NCBI GenBank assembly: GCA_028679275.1
Contig: JAJRBV010000165.1
Location: 1-7,766 of the forward strand
Reading direction: 5' to 3'
Length of the DNA: 7,766 nucleotides
Source of the DNA: Methanoregulaceae archaeon
Lineage (GTDB): Archaea; Halobacteriota; Methanomicrobia; Methanomicrobiales; Methanospirillaceae
The notes under the pieces were generated by a model. That model searched no databases. It saw only the letters and a list, made by a program, of their open reading frames with translations, and was not told the DNA's origin. This document shows, piece by piece, positions 6,865 to 7,766 of the stretch. Both the position numbers and the translations under genes were made by a program. Numbering within the stretch: the stretch's first letter is position 1; every line of letters starts with the position of its first letter.

Positions 6865-7731
6865 CTAAACTCCGAGGGTGCTGCAGAGGTCCATGATGAA
6901 ATTGCCTGCTGCCTTCATATGGACCCCTTCCCATGAATCGAGGTCCCATTCGCCGATAGAGAGGACCCCCTCTCTCCCGACAAGAGCAGGGACTCCGAGC
7001 GAGCAGCGGGAAAACCCGTACTCCCCGTCAAGGATACATGAGCAGCTGATCCATTCCTTTCTGTTCTCTGAAATAATCCTGATCAGTTCAGCAAGGTACC
7101 GGGCAGGACCAAATACCGTCCCTCCCTTCCCCTTGATCACTTCCATGCTCGCGGTCCGGAGCCCTGCAAGAATCTCTTCCCTTACCGGTTCATTCACCTG
7201 CTCCTGAAGGCGGGAGAAGAGCGGTACCTGGTGCTCCCCGTGTTCTCCAATCACCCATGGTGCTCCATGCACCCCGCGCTCACGAAGGGCGATGCCAAGC
7301 CGGGCCCGGTCGAGCTCCCCTCCAAATCCGATGCACTTCTGCGGTTCGAGTCCGCCGGACCTGCAGAGGTAATAGTTATTAACATCCATCGGGTTTGTCA
7401 CCGTGATCAGCACTCCCGAGAACCCGTTGAGCGCCTGGGTGCAGATCTGTGCTGCGGGCAGGTTGGCTGAGAGCAGGTCAGCCCTGGTTCTGATACCGGG
7501 ATCCCGCGGGATTCCTGCGGAAAAAACACAGATATCCGCGTCTTTTACCTGTTTCCAGTCTGTTTCTATTGCAACATCGATACCGGTATGAGTGAGATCA
7601 AGTACCTGGGCATCGAGAAGGGATTTTGCCGTGTCAAAGAGCACCAGCTCGTCAGCAAGCCCGAGTACGGTCGAAAGGAACGCTGTCTCTCCGCCAATCC
7701 TCCCCACGCCAAGGATTGCGAGCCTAGTCAT
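6865..7731 (-). CDS. mdh: Malate dehydrogenase (LDH-like family)
   Basis: It interconverts oxaloacetate and malate with NAD(P)H in the cytoplasm; in methanogens of this kind it would serve the reductive arm of the incomplete TCA cycle. Counting 288 residues from the ATG at 7731: Rossmann motif GVGRIG (8-13), Asp33 at the end of strand 2 (usually favouring NAD), GIPRDPGIRTRADLL (from about 73), TNPMD (112-116), GELDRARL (Asp141, the His partner) and GEHGEHQVP with catalytic His164. Arg76 occupies the position that is Gln in lactate dehydrogenases and Arg in malate dehydrogenases, so malate is the likely substrate. The protein is a little shorter than the usual 300-330 residues but has no obvious gap. 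A TTG at 7740 could extend it by three residues; the ATG is preferred because GAGG lies just before it and the predicted transcript start falls inside or after the TTG. It is the first visible gene of a pair with polB. Confidence 0.92.
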   Translation of the reverse strand: MTRLAILGVGRIGGETAFLSTVLGLADELVLFDTAKSLLDAQVLDLTHTGIDVAIETDWKQVKDADICVFSAGIPRDPGIRTRADLLSANLPAAQICTQALNGFSGVLITVTNPMDVNNYYLCRSGGLEPQKCIGFGGELDRARLGIALRERGVHGAPWVIGEHGEHQVPLFSRLQEQVNEPVREEILAGLRTASMEVIKGKGGTVFGPARYLAELIRIISENRKEWISCSCILDGEYGFSRCSLGVPALVGREGVLSIGEWDLDSWEGVHMKAAGNFIMDLCSTLGV

Positions 7732-7753
7732 AATCCTCAATATTGGGGAGACG

Positions 7754-7766
7754 CCTAATATAATAC
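7754..7766 (-). promoter_or_regulatory. TATA promoter of mdh-polB
   Basis: On the minus strand the window's edge reads GTATTATATTAGG, a good archaeal TATA-like element (AT run 7756-7765). Counting about 25 bases from its centre puts the transcript start near 7735, only a few bases before the mdh ATG at 7731, so the message would be leaderless or nearly so. The element may extend past the window edge. Confidence 0.55.

Noticed and set aside
6857..6949. 31-residue upstream extension of PolB overlapping mdh
   Set aside because: It is the mdh coding sequence read in another frame, is rich in Arg, His and Gly, and lies before the recognisable polymerase N-terminus. The ATG just after the mdh stop is a better start.
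1..7766. Defence system, prophage, CRISPR array or insertion sequence
   Set aside because: I saw no direct repeat array, transposase or integrase motif, terminal inverted repeats or defence domain. The genes with known functions are housekeeping ones with intact motifs.

Overview
The window looks like a stretch of chromosome from a methanogenic euryarchaeon, most likely of the order Methanomicrobiales. The reasons are a family B DNA polymerase of the archaeal type, a CbiA/CfbB-type amidating synthase of the cobamide or F430 pathways, an LDH-like malate dehydrogenase, a dihydroxy-acid dehydratase that resembles methanogen IlvD as I remember it, A/T-rich archaeal promoter elements, oligo-T terminators and few strong Shine-Dalgarno sites. 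The order is inferred from overall resemblance and was not tested by a search. Coding density is high, and I see no RNA gene, CRISPR array, insertion sequence or phage gene.

Layout from left to right. The extreme C-terminus of a plus-strand RDD-family membrane protein ends at 59 and is followed by a T9 tract. A 62-codon minus-strand gene (108-296) encodes a cysteine-rich protein made of two copies of a DnaJ-like CxxCxGxGCxxC module. The minus-strand ilvD (450-2099) follows, with a palindrome-plus-T terminator behind it. Upstream of ilvD on the same strand is the cobyrinate or Ni-sirohydrochlorin a,c-diamide synthase (2211-3542). A 298-bp divergent promoter region (3543-3840) separates this from a plus-strand RDD-family membrane protein (3841-4308). 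The last unit is a minus-strand pair: malate dehydrogenase (6865-7731), then the family B replicative DNA polymerase (4388-6856), only 8 bp apart and probably co-transcribed from an AT-rich promoter at the right edge.

The genes are mostly unrelated housekeeping functions: branched-chain amino acid synthesis, tetrapyrrole cofactor synthesis, the reductive arm of the TCA cycle, and replication. I find no convincing new multi-gene system. The points most worth a second look are the duplicated zinc-knuckle protein; the full-length RDD protein, which has Asn where the second hallmark Asp should be; the five-codon mini-ORF whose TGA overlaps that gene's ATG; the mdh-polB pairing; and whether the amidating synthase serves cobamide or F430 synthesis.
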